A stretch of 64,000 nt of DNA from Synergistaceae bacterium (GTDB taxonomy: Bacteria; Synergistota; Synergistia; Synergistales; Synergistaceae): NCBI GenBank assembly GCA_021372895.1, contig JAJFTP010000078.1:36703-100702 (forward strand), in the 5' to 3' direction. Made by a program: the position numbers and the translations under genes. Each line of letters opens with the position of its first letter. Position 1 is the first letter of the stretch. Of the stretch, positions 61,784-64,000 are shown piece after piece. Under the pieces are notes generated by a model. It made no database searches and was not told where the DNA came from. It was given only the letters and a program-made list of their open reading frames with translations.

Positions 61784-63169
61784 TTATTTGAAGAAGCCGC
61801 GGCGTCCGCCGCCGAAGCCACCCATTCCGCCCATCATTCCCGGCGGCATTTTGAAGCCCCTGCCTCCGTCCGACATCTTGCCGAAGCTCTTCATCATCGT
61901 CTTCATCTGTTCATACTGGGCAAGCACCTGATTTACCATCTGGACCGTTGTGCCGGATCCCTCAGCTATCCTTCTGCGGCGGCTGCCCTTGATTATTTCC
62001 GGGTTGCGGCGCTCCTTGAGCGTCATAGAGAGGATGATGGCTTCAGTCTGTTTCATGCGCTTCGGGTCAATTTTCGCATCCTTCAGCGCCTTGCTGGCGC
62101 CTGGTATAGGAAGCATTTCAAGGACTTTTTCGAGCGGACCGAGTTTCTGTATCTGCTGAAGCTGCAAGAGCATGTCTTCCATAGTGAAGCGGTTTTTCTT
62201 GAGACTCTCGGTCATACGGCTGATATCAGCCTCACTTGTTGCGGACTGGACTTTTTCGAGAAGTCCCTCCATGTCGCCCATCCCTATAATGCGCTGCGCC
62301 ATGCGGCGTGCGTCAAAGACCTCAAGGTCTTCAGTCTTTTCACCGCATCCGGCAAGCTTTATAGGAACGCCTGTGCTGGCGCGGATAGCAAGCGAAGGAC
62401 CGCCCCTTGCATCTCCGTCGAGTTTTGTGAGGACGACTCCTGTGAGCCCGAGATGTTCATGGAACGTGGCAGCTACATTGACGGCCTCCTGTCCTGTCAT
62501 CGAATCTACGACCAACAGTATCTCCGTCGGAGGTACCGTGCGCTTCATGCGCTCAAGTTCCTGCATGAGTTCGTCGTCCATCTGGAGGCGTCCTGCCGTG
62601 TCAAGTATTATCATATCGCAGAGGTGGTTTTCTGCGTAAGCTATCGAATTTGAAGCTACTTTTACCGGATCATTCTCTCCCTGTGCGGGACCGAAGAATG
62701 CAACGCCGGCTTTTTCAGCGAGCACGCGGAGCTGCTCTACTGCCGCAGGTCTGCGGAGGTCACATGCTACGACGAGAGGCTTATGCCCCTTTGCCATTCT
62801 CTTTGCTATCTTGACGGCTGTAGTAGTTTTACCTGAGCCCTGAAGCCCCACCATCATGTATATCGTCGGGGGCTTTGGCGATACAGCGAGGGGGACAGGC
62901 GCGTCCCCCATAATTTTTATAAGCTCTTCATAAACTATCGTGAATATAAGCTGGGCCGGAGTTATTGAATCCAAAACGGTCTGCCCCGTTGCGCGGACTC
63001 TTATAGCTTCGGTAACTTCCTTGACGACCTTATAGTTTACGTCCGCCTCAAGCAGTGCGCGGCGCACTTCACGGAGCGCTTCGCTGATATCCTCCGCTGT
63101 GAGCTTTCCCTTACCTCTTAGCGAGGCAAATATGTTTTCAAATCTTTCTTTCAGTGAGTCAAACATCAA
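61784..63169 (-). CDS. ffh: Signal recognition particle protein Ffh
   Basis: A 461-residue SRP54 GTPase. The N domain is followed by G-domain motifs GLQGSGKTTTAVKIA, DLRRPAAVEQL, DTAGRLQMD, TKLDGDARGG and GCGEKTEDLEVFDA. The M domain (from about 325) contains MEDMLLQLQQI and the SRP-RNA-binding SRRRRIAEGSGTTVQ. The C terminus is Gly/Met/Phe-rich (MGGMGGFGGGRRG). It targets membrane proteins to the translocase. Confidence 0.98.
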   Translation of the reverse strand: MMFDSLKERFENIFASLRGKGKLTAEDISEALREVRRALLEADVNYKVVKEVTEAIRVRATGQTVLDSITPAQLIFTIVYEELIKIMGDAPVPLAVSPKPPTIYMMVGLQGSGKTTTAVKIAKRMAKGHKPLVVACDLRRPAAVEQLRVLAEKAGVAFFGPAQGENDPVKVASNSIAYAENHLCDMIILDTAGRLQMDDELMQELERMKRTVPPTEILLVVDSMTGQEAVNVAATFHEHLGLTGVVLTKLDGDARGGPSLAIRASTGVPIKLAGCGEKTEDLEVFDARRMAQRIIGMGDMEGLLEKVQSATSEADISRMTESLKKNRFTMEDMLLQLQQIQKLGPLEKVLEMLPIPGASKALKDAKIDPKRMKQTEAIILSMTLKERRNPEIIKGSRRRRIAEGSGTTVQMVNQVLAQYEQMKTMMKSFGKMSDGGRGFKMPPGMMGGMGGFGGGRRGFFK

Positions 63170-63178
63170 AAGTTCCCC

Positions 63179-63514
63179 TTACGATCCCAGCATGTTTTTA
63201 AATGTATTGTAGAAATCTTCCGGCAGGCGTGTCCTGTTGTCATCAAGAAGCTGTGCCATTATCTCTGCGCGGTTCTCTTTTTCGAGAAGGCCCAGCAGTT
63301 TCTCCGAGTTCTCCATGTGTTCTTTTGCCCTTGTAATAAGGTCGTGGACGCCTTGACGGGAAACATTCAGTGTTTCTGCCGCCTCAGCCAGAGATAAATC
63401 CTGAAGGAGCACCATCTCGCATGCAAGGCGCTGTTTTTCCGTAAGAAGAGCGCCATAAGCATCAAGCAATAGTCCGTCTCTTATGCGCTGGTTCAGCGAA
63501 TCTCTGTTAGACAA
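63179..63514 (-). CDS. ylxM: YlxM/p13-like HTH protein
   Basis: A 111-residue protein with a sigma-70 region 4-like helix-turn-helix (LTEKQRLACEMVLLQDLSLAEAAE then LNVSRQGVHDLI). YlxM is encoded directly before ffh in many bacteria and is thought to modulate the SRP. TTG 63514 with GGGGGC six to seven bases upstream is preferred to the ATG codons further upstream (63568, 63547), because the promoter's -10 box lies at 63546-63551. The gap to ffh is 9 bp. Confidence 0.88.
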   Translation of the reverse strand: MSNRDSLNQRIRDGLLLDAYGALLTEKQRLACEMVLLQDLSLAEAAETLNVSRQGVHDLITRAKEHMENSEKLLGLLEKENRAEIMAQLLDDNRTRLPEDFYNTFKNMLGS

Positions 63515-63519
63515 AATAA

Positions 63520-63560
63520 CGCCCCCTGTCAAATACAGCGTGTGCATTATACAGGGGGCG
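63520..63560. promoter_or_regulatory. 10-bp inverted repeat around the ylxM-ffh promoter -10 region (operator candidate)
   Basis: CGCCCCCTGT (63520-63529) and ACAGGGGGCG (63551-63560) are perfect inverted arms whose centres are 31 bp apart. One arm lies in the -35/-10 spacer, the other covers the Shine-Dalgarno of ylxM. Confidence 0.5.
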
Positions 63561-63575
63561 TTTATCACTTGTCAA
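63546..63575 (-). promoter_or_regulatory. Sigma70 promoter of the ylxM-ffh-rpsP operon
   Basis: Minus strand TTGACA (63575-63570), 18-bp spacer, TATAAT (63551-63546). The start would be near 63539, about 25 bases before the TTG of ylxM. Confidence 0.88.
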
Positions 63576-63736
63576 GTAAAAACACTTGACGGCCGATATA
63601 TGTCTTTACTGCTCAGAAAAATCGGAATAATATAATGACATATAACATCAATATAAAAACAGTGGCCATTTATTGTGGAAGCTGACAGAAAACGCGGCAA
63701 AATTTGGCAATGACAGAAGAGGAGGTTAAATATCAG

Positions 63737-64000
63737 CATGGATATATTGGAAAAGACACGTCAGGAATTTGTTGAGATAATAAGGGATAACGGCTGGGAT
63801 GACGAATATATAAATGTGGTAAGCGCCCACCCTCTGAGTGCAAGTGAATCCATCGGTTGTCCTGATCGGCAGGATTATCCGATTCTCAAAGGCAGAGAAG
63901 TGATGATCGAGGCTTTATTCAGAGGTTCCAAGGGACAGGCTTATACAGATCAGCCTGGAAATTATGCTGGAACATTGAAAAATGTTGCCGATTTATCCCT
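63737..64000 (+). CDS. Hypothetical protein, N-terminal part, cut by window edge
   Basis: The frame runs from ATG 63737 to the right edge (88 residues). GAAGAGGAGG lies about 11 bases upstream, a good but slightly distant Shine-Dalgarno. The protein starts MDILEKTRQEFVEIIRDNGW and contains the block PILKGREVMIEALFRGSKGQ with AYTDQPGNYAGTL. I do not recognise the family with certainty. It is divergent from the ylxM-ffh operon. Confidence 0.7.

Noticed and set aside
1..64000. Insertion sequences, prophage, CRISPR arrays, toxin-antitoxin or defence systems
   Set aside because: No transposase, integrase, phage structural gene, Cas protein or regularly spaced repeat array was seen anywhere in the window.

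Overview
The window is a dense, mostly operonic piece of an anaerobic, amino-acid-fermenting, Gram-negative-type bacterium. Several features together suggest a member of the Synergistota, although I have no database match and this is inference: a selenocysteine-dependent glycine reductase locus; Na+-driven amino acid transporters; an Etf-linked FAD oxidase; rubredoxin; a full lipid A/Kdo operon with LpxI instead of LpxH; and a TrmD-SPOUT fusion. I see no insertion sequence, phage gene, CRISPR array or rRNA.

Layout. 1-6.8 kb: the tail of an NSS transporter, a glycine riboswitch, then grdX-grdE-grdB(Sec)-grdC-grdD. grdA is not in the window. 7.0-8.1 kb (minus): a metQ-type lipoprotein preceded by a strong promoter, a Met-rich 27-codon leader ORF and an intrinsic terminator, arranged like a transcription attenuator; I consider this the most interesting feature. 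8.2-11.4 kb (minus): etfB-etfA-glcD. 11.6-17.3 kb (plus): transketolase, trmI, queH, a HypE/PurM-like protein, an M24 peptidase, and a 52-residue rubredoxin followed by a strongly folded intergenic element. 17.5-19.1 kb: an HD hydrolase and a ZIP transporter. 19.3-29.7 kb: lipid A/Kdo operon lpxI-lpxB-msbA-lpxK(fused to an LpxB-like domain)-kdsA-kdsD-waaA-ELM1-like. waaA appears to start at CTG directly after the kdsD stop codon.

29.8-40.3 kb: a secreted rhodanese-like protein without catalytic Cys, then an unassigned amino-acid cluster. That cluster has two Thr/Ser-dehydratase paralogues, an aminotransferase, a homoserine-dehydrogenase-like enzyme, an ornithine-racemase-like enzyme, an OCD-family enzyme, an EamA permease and a second NSS transporter. 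40.4-48.8 kb: an FAD dehydrogenase, leucyl aminopeptidase, amidohydrolase, cysteine desulfidase-like protein and RecD2. 48.9-51.6 kb (minus): an amino-acid ABC transporter whose binding protein and permease are fused, behind a long structured leader that can hide its Shine-Dalgarno. 51.6-58.1 kb: a small charged protein, an L,D-transpeptidase, hisS, aspS, a UPF0173 hydrolase and a DAACS symporter. 58.4-63.6 kb (minus): tRNA-Leu(GAG) and the ylxM-ffh-rpsP-khpA-rimM-trmD-rplS operon. The window ends inside a divergent gene of unknown function.

The overall picture is peptide and amino-acid catabolism (import, peptidases, Stickland-type glycine reduction, dehydratases, Etf electron transfer) beside envelope and translation housekeeping genes. 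Start codons other than ATG are common (TTG, GTG, one probable CTG).
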